From Candidatus Thorarchaeota archaeon (GTDB lineage: Archaea; Asgardarchaeota; Thorarchaeia; Thorarchaeales; Thorarchaeaceae): a DNA stretch of 30,283 nucleotides. Shown piece by piece: positions 23,022 through 30,283 of the stretch (positions are counted from its first letter, which is position 1; each line of letters starts with the position of its first letter). The notes under the pieces were generated by a model. That model was given only the letters and a program-made list of their open reading frames with translations. It was not told the origin of the DNA and searched no databases. Position numbers and translations under genes: made by a program. The stretch lies in the NCBI GenBank assembly GCA_016840965.1, contig JAEORI010000077.1, forward strand, positions 1 through 30,283, in the 5' to 3' direction.

Positions 23022-23744
23022 CTAGGTCTTGATTTCTGGCTGAATATCTTCCTCGTGTGATTTGTCCTTTTCAGTTACTTTGGGCGGCTTCTGAAGTTTT
23101 ACCCAGATTACACTCTCTTCATCCATCCAGATGTCAATGTATGCTCGTGCATAAAGGAACAGGAGTGAAAAGAAGACTCTCACTATCTCTTGTCTGGTGT
23201 TATTCAAAAGCACATCAGTAAACTTTGATACTTCACCAACTCCCATTATCCGACAGAGGTCCTCATAGACTTCAGCTATTGTTTCCTCGACATTAGCTTG
23301 GTCTTTACTCATTTCAAATGTCAGTGGGTCTGCTTTTGAGCTGTATCTCCTCTTGGCTAGCGTAGAACGTTCCCTGACACCTTTGCTGAGAACCTGATCC
23401 ATTGCAACAAGTAGCTCCTCAAGTGTCACACGTCGATTTGTTAATCTGAATGGGGGACGGATGAGAGGAATGACAAGTTCCTCTTCTTCTTCCTCGTCAT
23501 CAGGTGGCAGAAAACCAAGTTCTACAAGCTCTCTTGTCTTTCTCATGAATATTACAGATGCTGAGTATAATGCATTCCCAGAGATCCGAAAGTCGATGTC
23601 ACCCAGTCGTTTCATCTCATCCAAAAAACCAACAACAAGTTTGCCAACATCAACATTCCATGGCTCTACTTTATCTAACTGGAGTACATCTGTGAGAAGA
23701 ATGTAGGGTGGTGTTGCCCAGAAGGGAGAATCATCGTCCATCAT
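23022..23744 (-). CDS. scpA: Segregation and condensation protein ScpA (kleisin)
   Basis: ScpA is the kleisin that bridges the SMC head and neck. The 240 residues open with a helical N-terminal part (YILLTDVLQLDKVEPWNVDVGKLVVGFLDEM) that contacts the SMC neck, a linker with an acidic run of Glu (about 82-89), and a C-terminal winged-helix (VGEVSKFTDVLLNNTRQEIVRVFFSLLFLYARAYI) that binds the SMC head. The first ATG overlaps the smc stop (ATGA), so translation is coupled. The C-terminus ends in a charged tail. The gene order smc-scpA-scpB leaves little doubt. Confidence 0.93.
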   Translation of the reverse strand: MMDDDSPFWATPPYILLTDVLQLDKVEPWNVDVGKLVVGFLDEMKRLGDIDFRISGNALYSASVIFMRKTRELVELGFLPPDDEEEEEELVIPLIRPPFRLTNRRVTLEELLVAMDQVLSKGVRERSTLAKRRYSSKADPLTFEMSKDQANVEETIAEVYEDLCRIMGVGEVSKFTDVLLNNTRQEIVRVFFSLLFLYARAYIDIWMDEESVIWVKLQKPPKVTEKDKSHEEDIQPEIKT

Positions 23745-26700
23745 GTGGATGCTGCAACCTCCTCTAAATCAACAGACACAATCCTAGAGATTCCATCTTG
23801 GTTTGATACTCCAACCAACAAATCAGCTTTTCGCACCGTTGTGTCCCTTAATGATACCACGACAAACTGTGAATTCTTTGACATCTCTGAGATGAGAAGT
23901 GCTACATTATGAGCATTAACATTGTCAAGTGCAGCATCTATCTCATCAAATATGTAGAAGCTCGCAGGACTATACATCTGAATCGCAAAAATGAGTGCTA
24001 GTCCTGTAAGAGTCTTCTCACCACCACTCATGGCATCAAGTGTGACTAGTTCTTTCCCTCGGGGTTTTGATCTGACTGTAATCCCTCCCATTAATGGGTG
24101 TTCAGGATTTTCAAGCATGAGGTTTGCCTCACCATCCGGAGAAAGTTGTCCAAACACTTTAGAGAAATTATCTGCAATCTCATTGTAAACTGTGAGGAAC
24201 TTTTGTGTTTTCTCAGCCTCAAGCTCTTCCATGAAAGTGAGAATTTCTCTTCGTTCATCTTCTAACCTATTCTTTTTGTCAACAATCTCTTCGTATCGTT
24301 CTTTCTCAGAATCATAATCTGTTAGTGACTTCAGGTTAACAGGTCCCATTGCTTCAAGTTCTCTTTCAATCTCTTTGATTTTTTCTTCGAGCTCTTCGAG
24401 TTCCTTGTAAGTGAGTTCACGATCATCTGTTCTCTTTTCTATTGCTTCTTGAGAATCTGCTATCTGATTCAGCTCTGCTACATACCCCACAACATCCGTT
24501 TCCAACCGGCTTTGTTCAGTCTGGAGTCTGTATACTGCTTTCTCATTTGATGTCTGGGCCTCACGTATCTCTTCATGTCTTAGTCTGAGGTTACGTAGGT
24601 CCTCCTTTAATTCAAGCTGGCGCACCCGTTTGTCCTTGACAGCATCATCAATTCGCTCTCTTTCTTCCTTGAGTTTCTCAAACTCACTCTCTCTCTCTGC
24701 AAGTCCCATCCGTAATCGCATTACCTGTTCTTCAAGTCCTGGGATGATTGCATCTTGGGATTGAATTTTTGACTCAATCTCAATAGCCTTGGGTCCAAGT
24801 CTTTCATCAAGTGCGACTCTTACCGAAGTTATTTCACTCTGTAGTTTCTCTCTCTGTTTCTGATACTGTTCCTGTACTTCTTTCAAATCCTTGATCTCTT
24901 GGTTAATCTTGTTTGCGTCCGAGGTCACTAATGTTTCATTAGCATCATCACGCTGAGCCCTTACTCTCTCACGTTGTACAGTTAGTTCATCATCCCGCTC
25001 TTGCAAATCTTTGATTTGGGCTTCAAGTTCACTTATTGTTAGGCTGGCTTTGTCTATCCGTTCGTGTAGTATTATAGACCTGGATTTTTGTTCCTCGAAT
25101 CTCTCTTCCAATCTCTCTTGCTCTATCCGGAGCTTGTAATTGACCTTTGAAAGACTTTGAACCTCCTTTTCAAGACCGATTTGCTCTTTTCGGAGAGAAT
25201 CTTGCTTTGTACGAAGTTCCGTCAGTATCTCCTCCAAGCCCTGAAGTCGATTTTCAATCTCAGGACTTGTGTCTTCTACTTGTAGTGAGAGACCAACAGC
25301 TGCTTGTTGGAAATACCCACCAGTAATTAATCCAGAACGTTCAACCAAGTCGCCCTCAAGTGAAACTGCTCTCTGCCCTCGAAATCCTTGTCGCTTTGCA
25401 GTGTCGAAGTCCTCAGTTACTATTGTATCAGAAAATACGAACTCAAAAGCTGGACGCATCTTTGGGTCAAACTTAACAAGATTCAACGCAAAATCGATGA
25501 CGCCCTCGTCCTTTGGGAGTTTTCCTGGAGGATTACTCTTGATTTTCTCAAGTGGAATAAACGATGCTCTGCCAGCTTTTTCACTTTTCAAAACATTGAC
25601 ACATTCTGTTGCGACTTGCTCGTTGTCAACAACAATGTATGACAACCTATTACCACCAGCCACCTCTAATGCTACAGCGTAGTCTGGATCAATTGTTCCT
25701 AGTTCTGCTACGGTACCATAAATCCCGCTTATAGCACCAGCATCTCTGAGTTCAAGAATTGCAGCAATTGCCCTGCGTCTCTTTAGGAAGGCATCTTCAG
25801 CCTCCTTCAAAGCATCTTGGCGAGCTTTTACTTTGATGAGTTCTTCTCTTGTCTGAGAAACGATTTTTGTGCTCTCTGCGACTTCAGCATCCACCGTTGA
25901 AAGTCGCGCAGACAAGTTATCAATCTCGGTTTGCTTAGTCCTTTCAAGTTCTTCGGACTTGTTCAGTTCAGCTTTCTTCTCAGGAATTGTTTCCTTTAGT
26001 TGTGCAATTTCTGCCTCGGTCTTTTCCAAACTTTCAGTTGCATCTCTAAGTTCCTCATATGCAAGCCCAAGTTCTCTATTATCAGACTTAATTGTTGACC
26101 GAACTTCAGATACACCTTCATCTAGATGTCTCATTTGATTGTTTAAATCTTGAAGACGTAGAGTAGTTTCATAATATTCTGTTTGTGCTTTCTCGGACAT
26201 CTCTTCTAATCTGATGATTTCTGCTGCTGTACTAGCTATCTCTTTTTCAAGAACGGTGAGTTCATTGTTCCTATCAGTCAAAACTTGTTCATTGTGACTG
26301 ATTTCATCTTGTACTGTTTCAAGTTCCTCACTGAGAGCTATCTTTTCACCAGACACTTTGTCAAACTCTGCTTGAGCTCGTTCTAAATCCCCTTTCACAT
26401 GAGAAACTGCTGCAGATACTATGCCATACTGCTCTGATATTCTTGTAGAGTCGCCGCCAGTGATTTGATCGATGTCATAGTCTATCTTCTCAATCTCTGT
26501 CTCTGTGCTTTTAATTCCGGTTTCAACTTCTACAAATTCCTTGACAAGACTTTCTGCCTCTTCAGCACGTTGCGCTAATGTTTCATTAATAGTGTTTATT
26601 CTTACTCTGCCCTTTATGATACTCCATGCAAGAATGTCAACTCTATGCGCTCGTATCTGCTTGTGGAGATTCTGGTACCTACGAGCATCAGTCATATCCT

Positions 26701-27331
26701 CCTCTAGTTTCTCTAGATGTCGACGCCGTTCTTGCAGTTGCATGTCAACTTTACCCAAGTTGCTCTCGCTTTCAGCCAACTTCTTCAGAGCACGGTCTTT
26801 CTGCTCATCATATGCTGAAATCCCTGCGATGTCTTCTATCAATTTCCGTCGCTCAGTGGGGCTCACCTTAACCATCTGAGCAATCTCACCTTGGAGGACA
26901 AGGTTGTAGCCATTAGGGTCTACCCCGATGGCGCCTAACACGTCTAATACTGCTGTACGAGTAACTACCTTTCCATTGATGCGACATACCGATTTTCCTG
27001 AATCATCCAACTCTCTCTCTATTACCACGCGATCTGCATCAATCTGTAGCTTCCTATCCTTGTTATCAAAGTGAAGTTCCACCACTGCAGATTTGGCTTT
27101 TGGAGGCATGTTTGGCTTTGGTGGAGAATAGAGGAGGTCTGAGAAGACATTAGCTCTGAGCGTCTTTGCACTTAGCTGTCCTAAAACGAAGAGGATAGCA
27201 TCAATTACGTTAGACTTGCCAGATCCATTTGGTCCAACTATACAGGTGAATCCAGGGTTGAGCTTAATGGTGACTGTCTCTCGTCCGAATGATTTGAAGC
27301 CCTTGCATACAAGCTTCTCAATGTGAACCAA
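23741..27331 (-). CDS. smc: SMC chromosome segregation ATPase
   Basis: The 1196 residues show the complete SMC plan: Walker A GPNGSGKSN (34-42), a first coiled coil (about 170-510), a hinge (about 530-680), a second coiled coil (about 690-1040), the ABC signature MSGGEK (about 1101-1106) and Walker B IFDEID (about 1127-1132). The final SQFVVVSLRDTTVRKADLLVGVS region is the archaeal form of the H-loop. SMC folds and moves chromosome DNA with ScpA and ScpB. The start is a TTG at 27331, giving the family's usual KLVCKGFKSFG opening; no nearby ATG fits. The long gene is not interrupted. Confidence 0.97.
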   Translation of the reverse strand: MVHIEKLVCKGFKSFGRETVTIKLNPGFTCIVGPNGSGKSNVIDAILFVLGQLSAKTLRANVFSDLLYSPPKPNMPPKAKSAVVELHFDNKDRKLQIDADRVVIERELDDSGKSVCRINGKVVTRTAVLDVLGAIGVDPNGYNLVLQGEIAQMVKVSPTERRKLIEDIAGISAYDEQKDRALKKLAESESNLGKVDMQLQERRRHLEKLEEDMTDARRYQNLHKQIRAHRVDILAWSIIKGRVRINTINETLAQRAEEAESLVKEFVEVETGIKSTETEIEKIDYDIDQITGGDSTRISEQYGIVSAAVSHVKGDLERAQAEFDKVSGEKIALSEELETVQDEISHNEQVLTDRNNELTVLEKEIASTAAEIIRLEEMSEKAQTEYYETTLRLQDLNNQMRHLDEGVSEVRSTIKSDNRELGLAYEELRDATESLEKTEAEIAQLKETIPEKKAELNKSEELERTKQTEIDNLSARLSTVDAEVAESTKIVSQTREELIKVKARQDALKEAEDAFLKRRRAIAAILELRDAGAISGIYGTVAELGTIDPDYAVALEVAGGNRLSYIVVDNEQVATECVNVLKSEKAGRASFIPLEKIKSNPPGKLPKDEGVIDFALNLVKFDPKMRPAFEFVFSDTIVTEDFDTAKRQGFRGQRAVSLEGDLVERSGLITGGYFQQAAVGLSLQVEDTSPEIENRLQGLEEILTELRTKQDSLRKEQIGLEKEVQSLSKVNYKLRIEQERLEERFEEQKSRSIILHERIDKASLTISELEAQIKDLQERDDELTVQRERVRAQRDDANETLVTSDANKINQEIKDLKEVQEQYQKQREKLQSEITSVRVALDERLGPKAIEIESKIQSQDAIIPGLEEQVMRLRMGLAERESEFEKLKEERERIDDAVKDKRVRQLELKEDLRNLRLRHEEIREAQTSNEKAVYRLQTEQSRLETDVVGYVAELNQIADSQEAIEKRTDDRELTYKELEELEEKIKEIERELEAMGPVNLKSLTDYDSEKERYEEIVDKKNRLEDERREILTFMEELEAEKTQKFLTVYNEIADNFSKVFGQLSPDGEANLMLENPEHPLMGGITVRSKPRGKELVTLDAMSGGEKTLTGLALIFAIQMYSPASFYIFDEIDAALDNVNAHNVALLISEMSKNSQFVVVSLRDTTVRKADLLVGVSNQDGISRIVSVDLEEVAAST

Positions 27332-27529
27332 GTCCCGTTCCCTTCTGGCAAGTTACAGTCAGAATAACCCTGGCGTGACCAAGTGTGTTATTCCGATGTT
27401 ACAGAGTCCTAAATACCGTTGGTATGACCTTAGTAATACTCCAGCTACATCTGGATTATGTATTCAGGCTTAGAGGTCATCCTCTAAAGTGTAGAAAAGT
27501 CTAACTCTACTGACTTTTTTGGTCCCGCA
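27332..27529. other. Promoter region of the smc operon and 3' end of the Roadblock gene
   Basis: The 198 bases hold the upstream part of smc. GGGAACGGGAC just before the TTG is a poor ribosome-binding site. On the minus strand, TAGAGTTAGACTTTTCTA (about 27493-27510) could form a weak hairpin with a short T-run, possibly ending the Roadblock message. No small gene is supported. Confidence 0.35.
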
Positions 27530-27895
27530 TTAGGCAACAATTTGTAGAAGGGATCTTCTCAAAGCCATTCTTAGGAGGCCCAGCGATTCTCTTGCGCCTT
27601 CTCCTGCCACTCCCGTCAGTACCAGCTTCACGTCGCCAAGTATGATAATGAAACCATTATCTGATGCAATACTTACTTCCTTCAGACCTCCCTTGTCTAG
27701 ACCAGCTGAAAGCTGAGAAGAGTTAGATGCAATCTTTACAGCGAGGTTGGCGATCTCAGAATGCTTAGTTCCTCCGCTGATGGTATGTCCGAATAACACC
27801 TGTCCCTTGGCATCACATATTACAATGCCTTCCAAATCCGCATTCGCAGCCATCGTTTCTGACACGACTTTTTCAATCTTAGCTTTGTCTACCAT
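27530..27895 (-). CDS. Roadblock/LC7 domain protein
   Basis: The 121 residues form one Roadblock/LC7 alpha-beta-alpha domain: an opening helix (KIEKVVSETMAANADLEGIVICDAKGQVLFG), the second helix (EIANLAVKIASNSSQLSAGL), then strands VSIASDNGFIIILGDVKLVLTGVA and a closing helix. Roadblock proteins are small dimerisation or GTPase-regulating scaffolds; in Asgard archaea they are many and go with small GTPases. The ATG at 27895 has GGAGG 6 bases upstream. TATA-like AGATATTTACAG is at 27946-27957. It diverges from the Sec23/24-like gene, so the pair shares a 186-base control region. Confidence 0.88.
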   Translation of the reverse strand: MVDKAKIEKVVSETMAANADLEGIVICDAKGQVLFGHTISGGTKHSEIANLAVKIASNSSQLSAGLDKGGLKEVSIASDNGFIIILGDVKLVLTGVAGEGARESLGLLRMALRRSLLQIVA

Positions 27896-27910
27896 AAAAT
27901 TCCTCCCATG

Positions 27911-27948
27911 AGGCCTGAATTATCACCTGCAGTCTTGTTACTAGGCCT
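27911..27948 (-). promoter_or_regulatory. Twin CAGGCCT sites in the Roadblock promoter
   Basis: On the minus strand CAGGCCT occurs twice in the same orientation, cores at 27911-27916 and 27943-27948, 32 bases apart, about three helical turns. The upstream copy abuts the TATA element and the downstream copy lies near the predicted transcription start. This spacing suits a factor bound on one face of the helix, but two 7-mers can also be chance. Confidence 0.3.
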
Positions 27949-28028
27949 GTAAATATCTTGCGTGTTCGTCTGTGATTCTCCATTTTACATACTTATTTCC
28001 ATTTGTAAGTGGCATACTTCGTCGAATC

Positions 28029-28038
28029 ACTTAAAACC
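28029..28038 (+). promoter_or_regulatory. TATA box of the Sec23/24-like gene
   Basis: CACTTAAAAC lies about 50 bases before the ATG at 28082, with a transcription start expected near 28058. It supports that ATG rather than the upstream GTG at 27962. Confidence 0.45.
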
Positions 28039-28081
28039 CTTCATGCAAAGGTCAGTCGAATTATTTTGGAGGCAAATATCG

Positions 28082-29704
28082 ATGCCTATGTTGAGAACCA
28101 GCTCAGAGGCTTTTCCGGCTTCGAAAAAGGTACTGAGCGACATTCCATATGTCTTGCGTGTAGAATTTGGTCATCTAGCGCATGAAACGACAAAGATTGT
28201 AGGAAAGCCAATAGCATGCCACAAGTGTAATGGCTTTCTCCTTAGTGTGGACCAAATCCAAGAGGACCCAAAGGTAGGAAGACACTTTGTCTGTTCTTTC
28301 TGTGGAACTCTAAATGTGATAACGGGTGAGGTGTTTGTGGCAGGGGATGACACTGATTTTGTAGTAACCCCTCCGCCAGATACAAGCACCGATACCGAAA
28401 CAATATCAATAGGTGGTCGTTCATTTCTTGGTCTTATTGATGTCTCAGGATCAATGGCCGGAGCGAACCTAGCCGCTGTCAAACGTAGCCTTAACACTTC
28501 GATTGACAGTCTTTCTGCAAATGCACCTGACACCATGTTTGGCCTTATCGAGTTTGAGAGCTCTGTGATTGCTCGAAATCTAGAGAATGGAAATCCCGTC
28601 GAACTTCCAAGAGACTCTTTTGCAAGTCTCAAAGACATCATGGACTCCACAAAGAAACTGCTTGATCAGGTGAAATTGGTGGGCGTTGGAAAGAACAAAG
28701 ACAAGCTCAAGAAGCATGTTCAAGCGCTCCGTGATCAAGGAGGTACTGCCCTAGGTCCTGCAGTCGGAATGGCATATGTCATCGCCAAACACCGAAATGT
28801 CGGCCGAGTCGTACTTCTTACTGATGGACTAGCGAACGAAGGGATTGGCGCACTTGAAGGCTACCAAGTGACACCTGCAGGCAAGTATTACGAGGACCTG
28901 GGAAAGATGTTCATGGAACTAGGTACAGCTGTAGATGTAGTTGGAATTGCGTCGGGAGCTGGTATGGAGCTTCAGACATTAGGTCTCCTGCCAGAAGCCA
29001 CTGGTGGTCAGATGTATTATGTCACACCAAACGAGCTTGACCGAAGTCTCTCTGAATTGGCTGGCGCATCTCTACTTGGGCGAGATGTAGAGGTTCGTCT
29101 TATCACCCCTCCAGGTGTGAAGGTGAAAGACGCTTCTGGAGTATCTCGCGCCGTTGTCGACCAGCTGAAGAAGAAGGGCGAGAGCAAGATTGGAGTCGTC
29201 GGCAAAGATCATGAACTCTATTTTGAGGTGGCGCCTGAGAAAGAAATCAAGGCGCCTGAAGTACCCATACAAGTCCAAGTGTCCTATACTGATGAAGAGG
29301 GTGCAAGAAGGGTTCGTGCTGTAACAACCAAGCTTCGTGTAGCCAAGAACGAGGAAGAACTCATGAAAACACTTGACCCTACAGTTGGTGCAACATTTGT
29401 GACACAGAAAGCTGGGGAAGAGTCTTTCCGCGGTGACAGAGAGAAGGGTCGTGAACGAATAGCATCTTTCAGAAAAGCTCTGAAATCAAAGGCAAAAGCT
29501 GCCCCCGCCAGTGTTCAGGCGATACTCGATAAGACTGATAATGTCCTGAACAACGAAGAGGCCGAGATTGTTCGTCAGGAAGAGATGCTTGCTGAAGCTC
29601 CTGAAGCAGCACCATCAGGAGCTGCAGATGAGGCTTTCACTGGCAGTCTTGCCCAGATGAAACGAAGTTCAAAGAAACTATTTGACGATGAGAAAGACGC
29701 ATAG
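28082..29704 (+). CDS. Sec23/Sec24-like protein (zinc finger plus VWA trunk)
   Basis: The protein has 540 residues from the ATG at 28082, with GGAGG 9 bases upstream. An earlier in-frame GTG at 27962 lies before the TATA box and adds an unlikely tail. Order: a basic N-terminus, a zinc finger with Cys46, 49, 71 and 74 in the COPII pattern (CHKC, CSFCG, then LN), a linker with PPPDTSTDTE, a VWA trunk with FLGLIDVSGSM (Asp120, Ser122, Ser124) and a later TDGLANEG. Next comes GTAVDVVGIASG...LGLLPEATGGQMYYVTPN, close to the Sec24 trunk, then a beta-sandwich and a helical tail rich in Ala and Lys. Unlike eukaryotic Sec23/24, the metal-site motif DxSxS is intact. In eukaryotes these proteins bind cargo and Sar1 in COPII coats. 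Role here is inferred. Confidence 0.85.
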   Translation: MPMLRTSSEAFPASKKVLSDIPYVLRVEFGHLAHETTKIVGKPIACHKCNGFLLSVDQIQEDPKVGRHFVCSFCGTLNVITGEVFVAGDDTDFVVTPPPDTSTDTETISIGGRSFLGLIDVSGSMAGANLAAVKRSLNTSIDSLSANAPDTMFGLIEFESSVIARNLENGNPVELPRDSFASLKDIMDSTKKLLDQVKLVGVGKNKDKLKKHVQALRDQGGTALGPAVGMAYVIAKHRNVGRVVLLTDGLANEGIGALEGYQVTPAGKYYEDLGKMFMELGTAVDVVGIASGAGMELQTLGLLPEATGGQMYYVTPNELDRSLSELAGASLLGRDVEVRLITPPGVKVKDASGVSRAVVDQLKKKGESKIGVVGKDHELYFEVAPEKEIKAPEVPIQVQVSYTDEEGARRVRAVTTKLRVAKNEEELMKTLDPTVGATFVTQKAGEESFRGDREKGRERIASFRKALKSKAKAAPASVQAILDKTDNVLNNEEAEIVRQEEMLAEAPEAAPSGAADEAFTGSLAQMKRSSKKLFDDEKDA

Positions 29705-29723
29705 CTCCAGACATCACATTCAA

Positions 29724-29763
29724 TGGTCGTGCATATTTCTTGCACGACCAACCATCTTTTTTT
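29724..29763 (+). terminator. Hairpin plus T7 terminator after the Sec23/24-like gene
   Basis: TGGTCGTGCA and TGCACGACCA form a perfect 10-bp stem around a 7-base loop, followed 6 bases later by TTTTTTT (29757-29763). It begins 20 bases after the stop. Such a clear stem-and-T-run is unusual for archaea and should separate this gene from the next Roadblock gene. Confidence 0.75.
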
Positions 29764-29894
29764 ATGTAACACAACCCCAAATATTCACCAAATGCGCAAA
29801 TGAAGTCTGAGGAGTTGTAACATATCTCCACAAGTCTAAAATAGTCAACTGCGGCGTAGATGTTAAGGCACAGTTGAATCAGCGAGGCCTCTGC

Positions 29895-30197
29895 ATGGTG
29901 ATTAGTCAAGAAAAACTCCAAGGGATTCTTTCTAAACTAAAGTCACAAGAAGGAGTCCGAGGCGTTGTCGTGACCACCTTAGAAGGTCTACCACTCAGTA
30001 GTGATTTAGACCCTGATACAACAGAGAACGTCGCTGCAATAATTACCTCCCTCGTTGGAAAAGCGCTGGATGCTGTGCGTGAACTTCGAGAGGGGTCGCT
30101 GTCATTTCTGACCTTGGACACAACCAAGGGTCAGATAAACATCGCACCGGAAGTGAATGAAGGACTCATCCTAGTAGTCCTTAAGAACACTGAGTAA
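29895..30197 (+). CDS. Roadblock/LC7 domain protein
   Basis: The 100 residues start at the ATG at 29895, which has GAGG 7 bases upstream; an upstream TTG is less likely. A first helix (KLQGILSKLKSQEGVRGVVV) and strand lead to EGLPLSSDLDPDTTENVAAIITSLVGKALDAVREL and two closing strands (GSLSFLTLDTTKGQINIAPEVNEGLILVVL). This is the MglB/LC7-type domain without extensions. It is the second Roadblock gene within 2.5 kb, next to the Sec23/24-like gene but separated by its terminator. The next gene starts 26 bases after its stop, so the two are probably co-transcribed. Confidence 0.87.
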   Translation: MVISQEKLQGILSKLKSQEGVRGVVVTTLEGLPLSSDLDPDTTENVAAIITSLVGKALDAVRELREGSLSFLTLDTTKGQINIAPEVNEGLILVVLKNTE

Positions 30198-30223
30198 GAA
30201 AATAAGATAGAGGTGTACTATTA

Positions 30224-30283
30224 ATGAGTGATCCAAAAGCCTTCGATAAGATCCTCACCGAAATCATTAGGCAGGATAAGGGC
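30224..30283 (+). CDS. Truncated gene start, probably another Roadblock/LC7 protein
   Basis: An ATG at 30224 with AGGTG 9 bases upstream opens a frame of 20 residues to the window end, beginning MSDPKAFDKILTEIIRQDKG. A short polar start and a helix of the form x-x-I-L-x-x-I are typical of Roadblock proteins, as in its two neighbours. With only 20 residues the family is an inference; another small protein is possible. Confidence 0.5.
   Translation, partial: MSDPKAFDKILTEIIRQDKG

Noticed and set aside
23991..26879. Several Ser-rich plus-strand open frames opposite smc
   Set aside because: These are shadows of the coiled-coil codons of smc; they lack ribosome-binding sites and family motifs.
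29637..29921. Minus-strand frame across the Sec23/24-like gene end and its terminator
   Set aside because: It runs through a perfect terminator hairpin and into the next Roadblock gene, so coding is very unlikely.
1..30283. Search for insertion sequences, integrases, phage genes, toxin-antitoxin pairs and CRISPR arrays
   Set aside because: No transposase or integrase motif, terminal inverted repeats or regularly spaced repeats were found by reading; gene order looks like core chromosome.

Overview
The window reads as a stretch of an archaeal chromosome, most likely from an Asgard archaeon and plausibly Thorarchaeota-like. Archaeal markers are ribosomal protein S8e, a crenarchaeal-type single-stranded DNA-binding protein, the Rqc2/NFACT protein, AMMECR1, a tRNA with an intron, TATA-type promoters and frequent TTG starts. 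The Asgard reading rests on a Sec23/Sec24-like protein flanked by Roadblock/LC7 genes, an EMC6-like membrane protein and a possible p24-like membrane protein. The lineage is inferred; no marker phylogeny could be run. No mobile element, CRISPR array or phage gene was seen.

Layout. 1-4400: a partial membrane-protein end, an orphan tRNA 5' half, two single-span exported proteins, a ZIP metal transporter behind a 14-bp palindrome, a four-helix membrane protein, an intron-containing tRNA(CAT), a thioredoxin-fold protein and tRNA-Glu. 4281-9640, all on the minus strand: SSB with a strong hairpin terminator, then NadC, AMMECR1, dihydroorotase and two CBS-domain proteins whose leaders share CCAACT/AGTTGG inverted repeats. 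9776-12761: Rqc2, transcribed divergently from the EMC6-like gene, then a prepilin-peptidase-like protein. 12921-17806, plus strand: a metabolic block of two-subunit class I fumarase followed by a TfrA/TfrB-type fumarate reductase that interconverts malate, fumarate and succinate.

17816-20427, minus strand: an unrecognised helical protein, a winged-helix/zinc-ribbon protein and a lysine-rich HEAT protein. 20503-22432: the hydrogenase maturation genes hypA and hypE on either side of S8e, which implies a [NiFe] hydrogenase elsewhere in the genome. 22457-27331: a compact condensin operon smc-scpA-scpB. 27530 to the end: Roadblock (minus), Sec23/24-like (plus, with a hairpin/T-run terminator), Roadblock (plus) and a truncated fourth gene that also begins like a Roadblock protein.

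The last block is the best candidate for a little-described system: a coat-like zinc-finger/VWA protein packed among three small GTPase-regulator-type domains. Other points worth following are the orphan tRNA half, the repeat-bearing CBS leaders and the ZIP operator.
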